Shown here one piece after another: positions 46,153 through 57,400 of a stretch of DNA of 64,000 nt (the stretch's first letter is position 1; each line of letters begins with the position of its first letter). Source of the stretch: Lineus longissimus (taxonomy: Eukaryota; Nemertea; Pilidiophora; Heteronemertea; Lineidae); assembly GCF_910592395.1 (NCBI RefSeq), contig NC_088315.1:12030501-12094500 (forward strand), in the 5' to 3' direction. A program made the position numbers and the translations under genes. The notes under the pieces were generated by a model that did no database searches, had not been told where the DNA came from, and was given only the letters and a program-made list of their open reading frames with translations.

Positions 46153-46227
46153 GGGTTCTCCCCGGATCGAACCCGGGCCCGATAGCGTGGTAGACAGTGG
46201 TGTTTACCACTCGGCTATGAAGCTCTC
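46153..46227 (-). ncRNA. tRNA-like unit with A and B boxes (SINE head or tRNA pseudogene)
   Basis: On the minus strand, TAGCCGAGTGG (46217-46207) matches a pol III A box and GGTTCGATCC (46173-46164) a B box, at normal spacing. A 5-bp T stem (CCCGG/CCGGG) forms around GTTCGAT. The acceptor ends do not pair, so it is not a functional tRNA. It is more likely a SINE head or a decayed tRNA. Confidence 0.55.
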
Positions 46228-46385
46228 ATAAAAAGGTCAACGATCTAACGTGATCTAAATAGCGCCAAAATAGATCTTAAAAATCCAGGAGAAACCATAA
46301 GAAAACTTTGTGAACAAGCACATGATAGAGACATATGGCACATAACGGTCAAGCGCGTAATGCTACAAAAATAGCGACACGTTTT

Positions 46386-46407
46386 GGAGAGAGAGAGAGA
46401 GAGAGAG
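46386..46407. repeat. (GA)n microsatellite
   Basis: About 11 GA units. Confidence 0.9.
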
Positions 46408-46519
46408 TCGCAGTAGCGGGGTAATCAAGCGTCATCAGCGTGACGTCGGAAAAATCTTTATCAGCACCATGACGTCAAGGGGAAGATCCTAGCTCCAGGA
46501 AACGCCTTACACACCACTA

Positions 46520-47550
46520 ATAGATTTTAAGCCATTATCCTTTAGACACCAACTGCCATAACTTTTTTTCCAATATCTCACTCGAATCTAATATTTACAG
46601 GGCAGAAAGACCTCACCCAGGGCATAAATCCATAGAATTTTTTACAGGTCATGACCATGATAATTTCAGGATTTTGGGAGTCTGAAGTTTTTGGGTTCGT
46701 TTTTCTCTTAATTTTACGCGTCAAACACGTTTCCCGGCTCAGCGGGTTAATTGGATCCCTAAATCCATGCCGGTGAACATATGAAGCTCAAAGTTCATCA
46801 GAATGTTCGCCAACAACTTTAATTCATGATATCAGAAAAACTACATTCTGATTGCACAGATGGCGCCCCTACTGGACAGTGAGACCACGCATTGATTTCT
46901 TAAAGTCCAACTTTCCTTTGCGATCTACGCTGATTGGTCAATTAGTGATGCGGAGCCACTAGTCCATAGTTTAAAACGGGGGGACAGGATGAACTGTTTC
47001 ATTTGAAGTAGGTTTAATTAAAATTCGAGGGAAATCGTGAACATGATAGCGATTTGCATCATTTTCTAACGTCTTGGAGCGAACTATAGTGTTATAAAGG
47101 GCTCTAGGGTTTTTCTGATATTGTAAAAGAAGCCCACGCGACCATAAAGGGACACTTTAGGCAGCAGCTAGGTAGGCAAGTTAAAGTCACACAAAGTTGC
47201 CTATAGGGGTCTCTCCAATCCCATAATACACAAAACAATTCAAACATGTAGGAAGAATATAGTGCCAAATCAAACATGACCCAGTGTCATTACCGTGCAT
47301 ACGTCACCCGAAGATGGTCAATTTAACCCCGCTTCTCCTGCCTATTATATAGTCCCTCTTTAAAATGTCCAGACATTCTTCATAAATGTTTTAATGTGAT
47401 TTTTAGTATTTGACAAAGAACGGTCGTTTCAAATTAAATTGTAGAATAGAATTTTGCAAGGGTAGATTTGTCATGTCATTGGACACATTGCCTAATCATC
47501 GTAGAAGTATATATGACGATGGCTAAGTCCTTTTTACTTAATATACTTAC
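46520..47550. other. Intron sequence, nothing recognised
   Basis: AT-rich sequence within the tetraspanin intron. No domain-bearing ORF or clear repeat. Confidence 0.5.
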
Positions 47551-47655
47551 TAATTGCTGCATTTCATCGACAGCCGTTGTCAAAGCTTGATACTTGGTGA
47601 GTCCATATTGTTCCGACATAGTCATGTTCATCTGGGCACCAATATATGTGCGAAC
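47551..47655 (-). CDS. Tetraspanin exon: start of the large extracellular loop
   Basis: A 105-bp, 35-codon exon bounded by TTCTTCTGCAG and GTAAGTATA. It encodes VRTYIGAQMNMTMSEQYGL... ending TTAVDEMQQL, the helix A/B region right after TM3, with one potential N-glycosylation site (NMT). Length and phase match the exon that usually precedes the CCG exon in tetraspanins, which it does here. Confidence 0.9.
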
Positions 47656-48378
47656 CTGCAGAAGAAAATCAGATTCAACTCATTCGTAAAACATCACTCA
47701 TATCACATCTCTCACAGTGGCGCTGCTCACGCTATACTGTTCTTGATTGGCTGGCCCACAAGCATACTAGTATGGTAATTGACGAATTTCTCGCGGTGCA
47801 GAACTAACAAAGGAATACATTTTGAGCCTAAGTTCAAAAGTGGGCCGTAAACTGAGTGCACAACATTACAAGGCCATCGCCGATCTCCACACTTTTGGTA
47901 TGCAAGACCGTTGAGGTTAATAATTTTATGATGGGAGTATTGTAATGGTGTGAGTGATGGTGAAGGTGTTTCATGTTGAAAATGTGTATGTGGTGAAGTT
48001 GAGATTGGTGTGCAGAGACTTCAGCATTTGAGGTTGATGAAATGATGGTGATGGAAGGGAGCGATGTGATATTGTACAATGATAATGATAATAATGAAAC
48101 GACCAGGGGCCATTGTGCTCAATGTATAGATATTCAGTGGACAGTTCATGCTGCTTAAAGGACCATTGGCATTATAAAGGGCAATATTAGCCAGCTGTCG
48201 GCTGGCCATTTCCATCAACAAATTGCACCAAAAAAGGAAAAATTCAAAATCAGACTAAATTATCGCGGTTTTCCGATGCTGACTCCGATATGACGCGAGT
48301 TAGCTCTCGACGCATCGACTCTTTCCACGCTGAACGATGTATGTGGAAGAGTGGATTAATATCCTTTAGGATTATTAG

Positions 48379-49447
48379 TTGTGCTGCCTGAATTCAGATG
48401 GCAGCACAAACTGGTCCTCCTTACTTGGTGAATACTGTAAAAAATGGAAGTTAAAGGTAAACACTGATAAAACAAAAATTCTTATATTTACACGCAAAAA
48501 GAAAGGAGTGGAGAGGAATTTTACGCTAAACGGACAAATTTTGGAACAAGTAGATGAATACAACTACTTAGGTGTCATTTTCTCTAAAAATGGTAAATTC
48601 TTCAAAGCAAGGAAGCATTTATGTGATCAGGCGAACAAAGCTTTATTTTCAATTTTGCGAAAGGGAAATTTGCTTAATCTACCCTTAGATCTTAGATTCA
48701 AACTTTTTGACGAAGTAACAGCTCCAATACTCTTATATGGCGCTGAGGTCTGGGGCTACGAAGACCTCAAAATCATCGAGATGGTACCTTCTAAAACTAA
48801 AAAAAACAACACCTTCATGTATGATATATGGTGAAACAGGTCGGTTCCCTTTAGAACTATCTGTTAAAAGTAGAATGGTTAACTTCTGGGGAAGGCTTAT
48901 ACTAGACTCCTCGAATAAAATAAGCAACACCCTCTATAAGATAATGTTAGATTTACATCGTAAGAATATGCTTCATTCACCTTGGATAGTTCATGTCGAA
49001 AAAATATTAAATGATTGTGGAATGAGTAACCTATGGCTAACTCAAACTTTGCCAAATCCCATTTGGCTAAAACATGCTATTAAACTTAGACTGGAAGACC
49101 AGTACAAACAAAAGTGGTATGAAACTTTACAAATCTCAAACTCGTGCACAATATATCGAATATTTAAAATAGAACACAAATATGAAGACTACCTTGATAA
49201 TGAAACACTAAGGTACACTTTGGGAAAGTTCCGAACTTCAAATATCAAACTACCATCAAATACTTATTTAATTGACGCACCCGCTGATAATAAAAGTGCC
49301 CAAAATGTAATAATAACGCGCTTGGCGACGAATTTCATTTCCTATTCAAATGTCCTCTAATAAAAGAATTACGGAAACAGTTTATACCAAAAGAATTTCT
49401 TACAAAACCTAATACTGTAAATTTTGAAAGGATCATTAATACAATGA
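48379..49447 (+). pseudogene. LINE ORF2 C-terminal half, first part
   Basis: Plus-strand frames join with one change near 48790: YCKKWKLKVNTDKTKILIF (RT block after the catalytic box), YNYLGVIFSKNGKF, QANKALFSILRK, DEVTAPILLYGAEVWGYEDL, then CMIYGETGRFPLELSVKSRM, MVNFWGRLI and DEFHFLFKCPLIKELRK near the C-terminus. A second frame change lies near 49320. The ORF stops being recognisable at ...RIINTMK (49447) because a 1.1-kb repeat is inserted. It resumes at 50588. Confidence 0.8.
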
Positions 49448-49449
49448 AA

Positions 49450-50492
49450 TGGCCAGGGCCATTGTGCTCACCTCATGTGGAGGAAAGATAGATAAAGAGC
49501 ATGGTATTGTGTCATGTAGTGTTAGGTTTGATGTAGGTCCAAGCAATTACAATTTCCCCAAAATGGCCAATTTACAGTATATTCGACCTCTGTGACCTTG
49601 AAAAGTAGGTCAAATCAAAGAAGACCCGGGTGACACATTGAATGGTTGTTAGAATTAGATGTACCTATGATATAAAATTGGTGCCAATCGGGCAAGTCAT
49701 TACTAGGAATAATGGCATTTTGATGAATTTAGGATTTGGCCCCCTCCCTGGAGGCCAAACGGCAAATCAGATCGCACCAAACTTCGGTACCTGAGATCAC
49801 CTGACCAAGGGGTACATGTGTACTTAATTTGTGATCAATAGTCATTGCAGTTAAGAAACGTGCCATAGTTACGGCCTGACGGCGAATTTACGTCATTTGA
49901 CCTCTGTGACCTTGACAAGAAGGTCAAATTGAAAACCTGTGTGACATATACTGTATGGTGGTTAGATGTACCCATGATATCAAATTGGTGGCAATCGGGC
50001 AAGAAGTTAAGGAATAATCACATTTTTAAGGATTTTGGATTTTGCCCCCTGGTGGTCAAGTGGTGAATCATATTGGACCAAACTTCGGTCCCTGAGATCA
50101 CCTGACTAAGGGGTAAATGTGTACCAAATTTGGTATCAATAGTCATTGCAGTTTAGAAACGTGCCATAGTTACATCCTAACGGCCAATTTACACCATTTG
50201 ACCTCTGTGACCTTGAAAAGGAGGTCAAATCAAAAACCCGGAGGATATATGATGCACCTTTGCTAGAAGTACCTACCATATTTTTTTCAAAATTTCCCGA
50301 CTACTATTGAGGGAGATATTGCATATTTTCACTTTTAACGTTTGGCCCCCTGGTGGCCAAACCATGAAACGAATCGGACCGAAACTTGGTCTCCAAGGTG
50401 TCATTACATAAGGGTACATGTGTACCAAGTTTCAACTCAATAGCTTTAACAGTTACGAAACGTGTCCTGCTAACGGACGACGGACGACGACG

Positions 50493-50533
<41 letters not shown>

Positions 50534-50587
50534 ACGACGGACGCCACGGTATGGGATAAGCTCACCTCTGCTAAGAGGTGAGCTAAA
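49450..50587. mobile_element. (GAC)n-ended repeat of about 300-bp units, copy 2, inserted in a LINE
   Basis: Three units begin near 49730, 50029 and 50338 with TTTGGCCCCCTGGTGG-like words and carry the same internal landmarks as 23640-24525. A GAC/GGAC microsatellite fills 50474-50542 and a perfect 11-bp-stem hairpin (AGCTCACCTCT...AGAGGTGAGCT) closes the element at 50559-50584, followed by AAAA. The 5' end also has GCTCACCTC (near 49469), so the ends share a short inverted repeat. No protein is encoded. The mobility class is unclear: short inverted ends suggest a DNA element, while the terminal hairpin followed by CTAA recalls a Helitron 3' end. Confidence 0.75.
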
Positions 50588-50793
50588 AAATAAGACTCAT
50601 AGGTACAAGTTAGCAAAATTCATCTCACTAGGAATGAAACTATATTGTGATAATAAGTAAACCCTGAATTTAGCTGGTAATTATTTTCTGTTTGAACGTA
50701 TTTTATATAGAACGCTATCAATCAATTACTTTGTAATTTAAATATGTATATTGACCTCCTGTATACCACAAATGTGGTCGATGGAGTGAATAA

Positions 50794-50823
<30 letters not shown>
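50588..50823 (+). pseudogene. LINE ORF2 end, 3' UTR and (TTAC)n tail
   Basis: Right of the inserted repeat the LINE resumes: NKTHRYKLAKFISLGMKLYC and a stop near 50658 complete the ORF2 C-terminus that broke off at 49447. About 140 bp of 3' UTR follow, ending GTCGATGGAGTGAATAAACTTAC and a (TTAC)n tail at about 50793-50823. Confidence 0.75.
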
Positions 50824-50825
<2 letters not shown>

Positions 50826-51026
50826 CAAATATATTTATACCTTTTTTATACTATACTACTATTATTATATAATCCTACAGGTATGTACTATTTAAGTGAA
50901 TGCTTGGTGTGGCCCAGTGCCATTCCATTAAAGATCCTTCATGTGTACATACGTATATCAATTATTCTTGCAGTTGGAAAAAGAGTCTCATGTGAAAGTG
51001 GGGCGATGCCATCGGCAACACACTAC

Positions 51027-51283
51027 TAAGGCGTTTCCTGGAGCTAGGATCTACCCCTTGACGTCGGAGCTGTATAGATTTTTCCGACGTCCCGCTGATG
51101 GCACTTGACTGAGATCTCGGCGTGCACTCATGTGGCGGGATTGGGCTTTCGCGCCAGGACTTGCACGTACTGAAATTAACGAATAACTCGTGTTTCCTCT
51201 ATCTAAGAGCTGAAATGAAATTGGAAAAGCATCAAACACGTTCAGAAAAATAGTTTACTGATGAACCAGAAGAAGAACAAACA
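51027..51283 (-). repeat. About 290-bp dispersed repeat, copy 2 (inverted)
   Basis: Reverse complement of the repeat at 53637-53930, from TAAGGCG.TTCCTGGAGC to TTTACTGATGAACCAGAAGAAGAAC. Confidence 0.8.
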
Positions 51284-51289
51284 TACCGC

Positions 51290-52350
51290 AGTACAAAACC
51301 GACTATTACTTTACAGGAAACTTTTGTCTCTGAGATCACCTCAATATATAGGGTATCTGTGTATCGAATGTGAGATCAATCGCCACTGCATTTAAAGAGG
51401 CCCAATCCCGAGTCCGAAGCCGGCAGTAGTAACATCTGTAGCGAAATTATCAAATACTGTGTGACGTCACTAGTTCCATAGGAGGAAACTCCTCACAACT
51501 TTGTTTACTATGAGTTGAAAATTCGCGAGCAGCACGTGGATTCCCCAGGTGCTGTCAGCTGTTTCCACGGGTTATATAATCAGCTTCAAAGAGGCCACAG
51601 TCTTCTGGTAAATAAATAAAGTTTGCGATGATACCGGAAGGCTGTTATGTTAAACTGTCAATTATTATCAAATTGACTGTTTTAGCAAAGAAAAAGTGGA
51701 GAATGCAAAGAATATTTATTTAGTATAGACTTTGAGTCGAGCAGGAACACGGAAACCGTGTCGGAAAAATTAAACAGGGAAGAAAAAAACCTTATAAACT
51801 GTACTGAACACAATACAAACACAATATATGGCGATACCAGACAAAACGCCGTGTATATATTGTACAGTGTTGCGTACTGTAGGTTTTCATGTGTACACAT
51901 ACCTGCAGGGGGCGCCGAGTGGAGCATCAATTTTCATCGGGATAGCATATTGTGTTTGGTAGCGGTAGGCCCTCAAGACACCCAAGAAGAAACATCTTCA
52001 TGAAACACTAAAACCATACATAATCTTTTCTCCTCTTGTTCCTAAAGAAACGGCAGTGAACCTTATTCGTTTATCTCCAAGCGAAGATGCTGGCCGAGGC
52101 AGTTTTCTCAAAACATCCAAATAGTGCCTTACGAATCCGCATGCACAACGGGTGCGTTGTTACAGATAATGTTGCGAAATGAATGTAAATATTCATCGCA
52201 TTGATCGTAAATATTGTCTTATTCTTCGAGATGAGAGAATGTTATACAAATGATTTGGGGTCCAAATTCCTTAGATTTATCGATGAAAGCTTATTCCCGC
52301 CTTAGGTTTTTACCAGGCCAATAAAAACTCCCCAATTAAGTTTCCAAGCG
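51290..52350. other. Intron sequence, nothing recognised
   Basis: Two overlapping ORFs of about 80 codons at 51682-52003 lie on opposite strands with no domain support. No repeats were noticed. Confidence 0.45.
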
Positions 52351-52359
52351 ACCCTCCCT

Positions 52360-52790
52360 TTAAGAAACGTGCCATAGTTAAAGCCTAGCGACCAATTTGC
52401 GCCATTTGATATCTTTGACCTTGAAAAGAAGGTCAAAGGAAAGTTTGTATAATATGTGATGTATCCTTGCCTGGAGTACCATCGAAAACAAGTCAATATA
52501 AGCGATATATATTGCACTTCTTACCTTTTCAGTTCTGGCCTCCTGGGCTGAGTTGTTCAAAACAAAATTAGCTTTAACGGAGACGTTAAGTCTTAACGTG
52601 AAAATTTTAGTGGGTTAACTGAAAAAGATAACGTCCTTGTGGACACTGAACTGAAATTCGTTGATAGACGTTACCTGACCTAGGTGGACAAGTGTACTAT
52701 GCTTCAAGTTCATAACTTTAGTGGTTAGGAAACGTGCCATAGTTACACTCTAACGGCCAATTTACGACATTCTATTATCGGACGGGCCGT
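52360..52790. repeat. Partial copies of the about 300-bp unit
   Basis: AAGAAACGTGCCATAGTTA, CCAATTTGCGCCATTTGA, GACCTTGAAAAGAAGGTCAAA and GATGTATCCTTGCC..GAGTACC at 52363-52480, and GGAAACGTGCCATAGTTACA.CTAACGGCCAATTTACG at 52728-52768, are fragments of the unit in copies 1 and 2. About 100 bp between them (52560-52680) is unrelated. Confidence 0.7.
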
Positions 52791-53636
52791 GATCTATAAC
52801 CCAGGCCGAGTTGGTAAAAGGCCGAGTTGGCACGTAATCGTGTAAGTCGTTACGCACCCGAAAAACACACGTCATTTTCGCTCATTCGTTAATTTGTTAA
52901 TATCGTGCAGAATACAATAGGGACGGACACTTTTTCCAGGGGACATTTTAAACGTCTACACTGGTCTGGTTGACACGTCTCTTTAGTTTACAACATCCAA
53001 AATTGTGCACGAGCAACATACGATTGCCTTGATGATCCATCATAAGTTAAGATATTCAAGTCACATGATGACTGATGATGTCCAGGACTCCCAGATGACA
53101 AATCAGTTAAAAACAGAGAATTTCCCACTCTCATGATAATAAATAAAATATTTTTCTAAAACGTCCACCCAAGTCAATCATCCCACTCTTGATGACCAAA
53201 CAGCCAGCAAGATCATGCAATGACAGGTGACAAGCCCGAGATCCTGGCTACGATCCTTGAAACCACCCAAAGTCCCAGGAGGCGAAACGACTAATTTTTG
53301 GGTTGAGTGACTCTCAGACACTCTCTTGATTTAGCTTGATTACAATACATTACATCACGGCAGCGGCCACCTTCAGCGCCACCACGTGGGGCCTAATGGT
53401 ATCAGGCTAAGTTTGGGGGCGAAAAGGCTGGGGGCGAAAACGTCAGGGAGCGAACGACCGGATACCCATAACATAGAAAATCTGCTGCAGACCATTTCCG
53501 CAGAATCCGCAGAATCCGCAGGATCCGCTAAATCGCCATGGCCTCATATCTTACGTTAGGGGTCATAATGTGTACTAAGGTTTCAATATCATAGCTTTAG
53601 CGGTTAAAGGAAAGGGCGGCTTTTTATTGTAGTGTG

Positions 53637-53930
53637 TTTGTTCTTCTTCTGGTTCATCAGTAAACAATTTTGTTTCAGCTCTTAGATAGTAGAAAAACGC
53701 GTTATTCGTTCTTTTCAGCACGCGCAAGTCCTCGCACGACAACCATTCCCACCACGTGAGTGCACGCCGAGATCCGAGTTCACGTCAACCCGCTATTACG
53801 ACATTTACATTATCGTTGCAGGAGCGGGGTTATCTAGCACTATCAGCGTGACGTCGGAAAAAATCGATATTAGCACCAATACGTCACAGGGTAGATCCAT
53901 GGCTCCAGGAAGCGCCTTACTAATGTATGG
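53637..53930 (+). repeat. About 290-bp dispersed repeat, copy 3 (continuous)
   Basis: The uninterrupted reference copy: TTGTTCTTCTTCTGGTTCATC to GGCTCCAGGAAGCGCCTTAC. No terminal inverted repeats or A/B boxes are obvious. Confidence 0.8.
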
Positions 53931-53964
53931 CAAGCCAAAGCGGATTCAATTCAACATGCAAAAT

Positions 53965-54360
53965 ATCTTGCAACTCTGTCAAATTTATCTCAACATTGAA
54001 AATATACTTCAACAATCTATAAGTCAAGTCATCATTTTCAAAATACGTGGCAACAATTTCAAAAGTATTGTTCAACAATTTTAAAAAATTCGTGCAACAT
54101 TTTTAAAAATTACATCTCAACAATTTCAAAATCATGGTTCAACAATTTAAAAATTACATCTCAACAATTTCAAAATTATGGTTCAACAATTTTAAAAATA
54201 CATCTCAACAATTTCATGATCCAACATTCCAAAAATTCATGCAACATTTTTCAAAAATACATGTCAACAATTTCAAAATTATGGTTCAACAATTTCAAAA
54301 AATCATCCATCATCTTTCAAAAATATCTCGCAACATTTTTGTTTGTTCAACACTGAAAAA
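53965..54360. repeat. 22/44-bp minisatellite, CAACAATTTCAAAA type
   Basis: TCAACAATTTCAAAATTATGGT alternates with TCAACAATTTTAAAAATACATC, a 22-bp period with a 44-bp higher-order dimer. About 18 degenerate units lie between 53965 and 54360. The ORFs seen here are artefacts of the repeat. Confidence 0.85.
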
Positions 54361-54419
54361 ATCTAGCAACATTCACGTGACCAAACAAAGTCACGTGACC
54401 TACCGCATGGCATGACCCA

Positions 54420-57400
54420 ACAGCTGAGACAGGGTACCAGTGTTATAATGTTCGGGACGAGGTTGGTGTATGGTACTTCTGTTCTATCACCGAGTGTGAA
54501 ATTTGACACGAGGCCCGCCAATCGCATGTGCAAGTGTCATCTCATACATGTCATATTAAATTCTATTTAATTGTGTACTTGTCCATATTGTTGTTTATGC
54601 CTGTAAATTCATTATCATCTTCATCTGTCTCACTGCATCTTGTAAGTTCGCCATCTTCAGATTCTCATACTGCCTGATGGAACAGAAGTACCATCAACCA
54701 AGACAACCTCGTCCCCATGTTGAGGTTCCTATAACACCCGGGGACTTCGCAATATCGGAACACACCCTGGAGTCGAGGTCGCAACCGAGACTGATCCCGC
54801 GACCACTCCAACCTCGCCCCCGCACATCATGCCATGCCGAAGGTCACGTGACTTTGTTAAGCGGGATATCGCATTTTGTTTGTTTTCGAATATCGCCCCC
54901 TGCAGGCATGAGACGAAGTTGGCTGGATATTTTATGGGTGTTGTTCACATGCAGTGGAGGAGTACCAAACATGTGCATTACCAATGGTTCAACTTGGTAG
55001 ATTGAACGGTCTCGGAGAAGATATCACTTTCGAGCGGACAGACTGACGGACTGAGGGCAAACGGTGATGCAATATCTCCCCACTTTTTTTGGGAGATAAT
55101 TAAAACCGCCAACAGATAAACACAGATTGAGAAAAAAACCTATTTTGTGGGTCCTTTTCTGCGTTCAATCCGTAAAAATTCTTATACCCGGTGTAATGTT
55201 TTTGAGTGTTTCTATTTTTGAGTGTTTCCCCTCATTGTTTGGGAACGCTAAAAGATAGATTGACAAGTTTTTCTGTGTTTCCCCCTATTGAAAAGTCATG
55301 GTCTCTCCAGCTGCCTATTGTTTGGAAACACTGACACATGGGAAACAACCACAGATGTTACACCGGGCCTCAGCTGAATACAAATCCCATGATAAGTCTT
55401 ATTTATGCTTCTATGCTGTCATCGTCATCGATCAGCGCCGAGTCTATTACACAATCGTCTTATGAACGCAGTGCAGTTACCTACAAATGCAACGCGGGTA
55501 GTTGGGTTTATTCCACTCTGATTTCCACTCTGATTTATGACGGTGTAAAACAAATGCAAGTCCCGCCGGAATCAAAGTCCCGTCCTTTTGTTAAAGTGAA
55601 TAGAGTCGCCGAGTTCCTTTGTTGAAGATTGTGTAGTTAACCCTAACCAAACCATTAACCACATTCGTTGACAATACACAGCTATTGTATGGGGTCCTGC
55701 ATTCCTAGGACGTCCATTCCTTTTACACCGGGTTTAATTTACACCCTGACGGTGTTATCTTTTTCCTCACAAATGGGGTTATTGTGGAAAGGCGAGTTGG
55801 TTGTTTGGATTTAACACTGAGATAGTGTTAGAGTTAGTGTTAATCTGTAGCCATTAATCCTGGAATCTGATTAAAACTTATGACTCTGTGTTAGCTTACA
55901 CTAAAACCTGGTTTTATCTTATTGATAACGGTATGTTAGAATAACATCTATTAACTCGGCCCAGTATTTTGGACGTGAGACGCAGTGTGATTACATTTCA
56001 ATATGACATCTATCGTTGGAAAGATGAACAAAGTGTTCTACTTTTGTGCCACATTTTTTTCGCTGTGTAAACGCGTGAAATATTTATGAGAGAAAGTCAT
56101 TCATGGCGCGCTGAGTGATGTGATCTGGTCTGGTCGGGTTCGGTTTGGTCCCCTGAAAACAGCCCTATATTGTGGCAGAAAATCAAAACCGATATCAGAC
56201 TCGGCAAAACAATTATATTCAATTGTTTCTGTTCGTCGTCAAGCGTGCCAACCCCGTTGAATATTTTTTCCGGTTCAAATGATAGGATCACATCGGTGAC
56301 CTCTCTGACAATGTTCATTTTTTTGCTTCAAAATCATTTTGACAATTCCCCTAATTCAGCCAGGTGCAACACAATCCTGACGTAATCAGTGGTTTTAAAT
56401 ATACTCCGCCTCTCGGTATTTCAAGCCCCTGATGAAATCCATGCCTTTCTTTCTGTGGGGAGTTAGCGGTAGGAAAAAACACGCCCAATCAGAGCGTCGC
56501 TCTGTATTAAAAGCGGATTTCGGTCGAGCAACATGCACAATGCCCTTCCCGCGCCAAAATCATTATCAAAGGGATGTTAGAATAACCGTCATAAAGTCAA
56601 ACGAGTTTCTGGGTGGTAGCCTATTGTCAATATGATCTATCCTTGTCAGAGTAACTGATCGACACCAGAATTTTGAACAGGAATTCAGTGGGTACATTTT
56701 TAACGCCCGGGAAAAAGTACGGTAAACACAGTAGGCTGAATCGGCTGTAGAATGACGAAGTCCGCTTTAGCTTGAGTTATCGAAGGCTCTTTCTTGAAAT
56801 CCGTGTCCCCCGCTGCAAGTTTGTTTCATAACGTAATAAATACACAAAAACACTTCAACAGAATGCTTGACAGCAAAATATCGATGTAGATTGAAGAATC
56901 AAAACGTTTAGGAGCGTGTTTATTGTATTATACCGCCAATCTGAACAAAAACTCTTTTAGATGTGTAAAGTAATCGGAACAGAGGTGATAAATAGAACTT
57001 TGTGTTTTTACACCAGTTTAAAATCAGTCTGATTTGCGGCGAAATTGTTAAAATTGTGGGTAAGTGATTGCATCGAACATCACTTAACGTGTTCAATAAA
57101 TACCGTTTGATACCAGCAAAATCACGTTGTCAACCTAGATTGTAATATTACTAAATGTTTTATTACCAATAAGGACCATAAACCTTGCATAAAAAACAAG
57201 TAATTTGAAATTTCAGTCAGGGGCTACAATTACCCCAAAGCCACGGGGTAATTATAGTCCCTGACCACAAGTCTTGTATTGTCTCTCAGAAGCATTGTTT
57301 TAGATGAAATGCTCTGAATTACAGACAATATCATTGGAAGAGGTGCCACTTCAAGTTCCAGGCCAGTTTTTGTGAATCTGCTGGGAAATTTCCTGCGTAA

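Larger units (their letters stand above)
44772..46510 (+). repeat. About 290-bp dispersed repeat, copy 1, split by an insertion
   Basis: The left part (44772-44940: GTTCTTCTTCTGGTTCATCA, AGTAGAAAAACGCGTTAT, CCACGTGAGTGCAC, CACGTCAACCCGCTATTA) and the right part (about 46412-46510: AGCGGGGTAATC, ATCAGCGTGACGTCGGAAAA, GCTCCAGGAA.CGCCTTAC) match the ends of the continuous copy at 53637-53930. Between them lie a LINE fragment and a tRNA-like unit, about 1.47 kb. Confidence 0.75.

Noticed and set aside
46153-46227. Functional tRNA gene
   Set aside because: A and B boxes and a T stem exist, but the acceptor ends do not pair and no clean cloverleaf forms.
47834-48221. His- and Ile-rich minus-strand ORFs
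   Set aside because: Low-complexity translation of a TGATG/GTGATG-rich stretch; no domain and not spliced in phase with the tetraspanin.
50418-50660. ORF with a long Asp run
   Set aside because: The Asp run is the (GAC)n microsatellite of the dispersed repeat. Only its last part, after 50588, is real LINE coding sequence.
54134-54415. Plus-strand ORF of 93 codons
   Set aside because: Entirely inside the 22-bp minisatellite.
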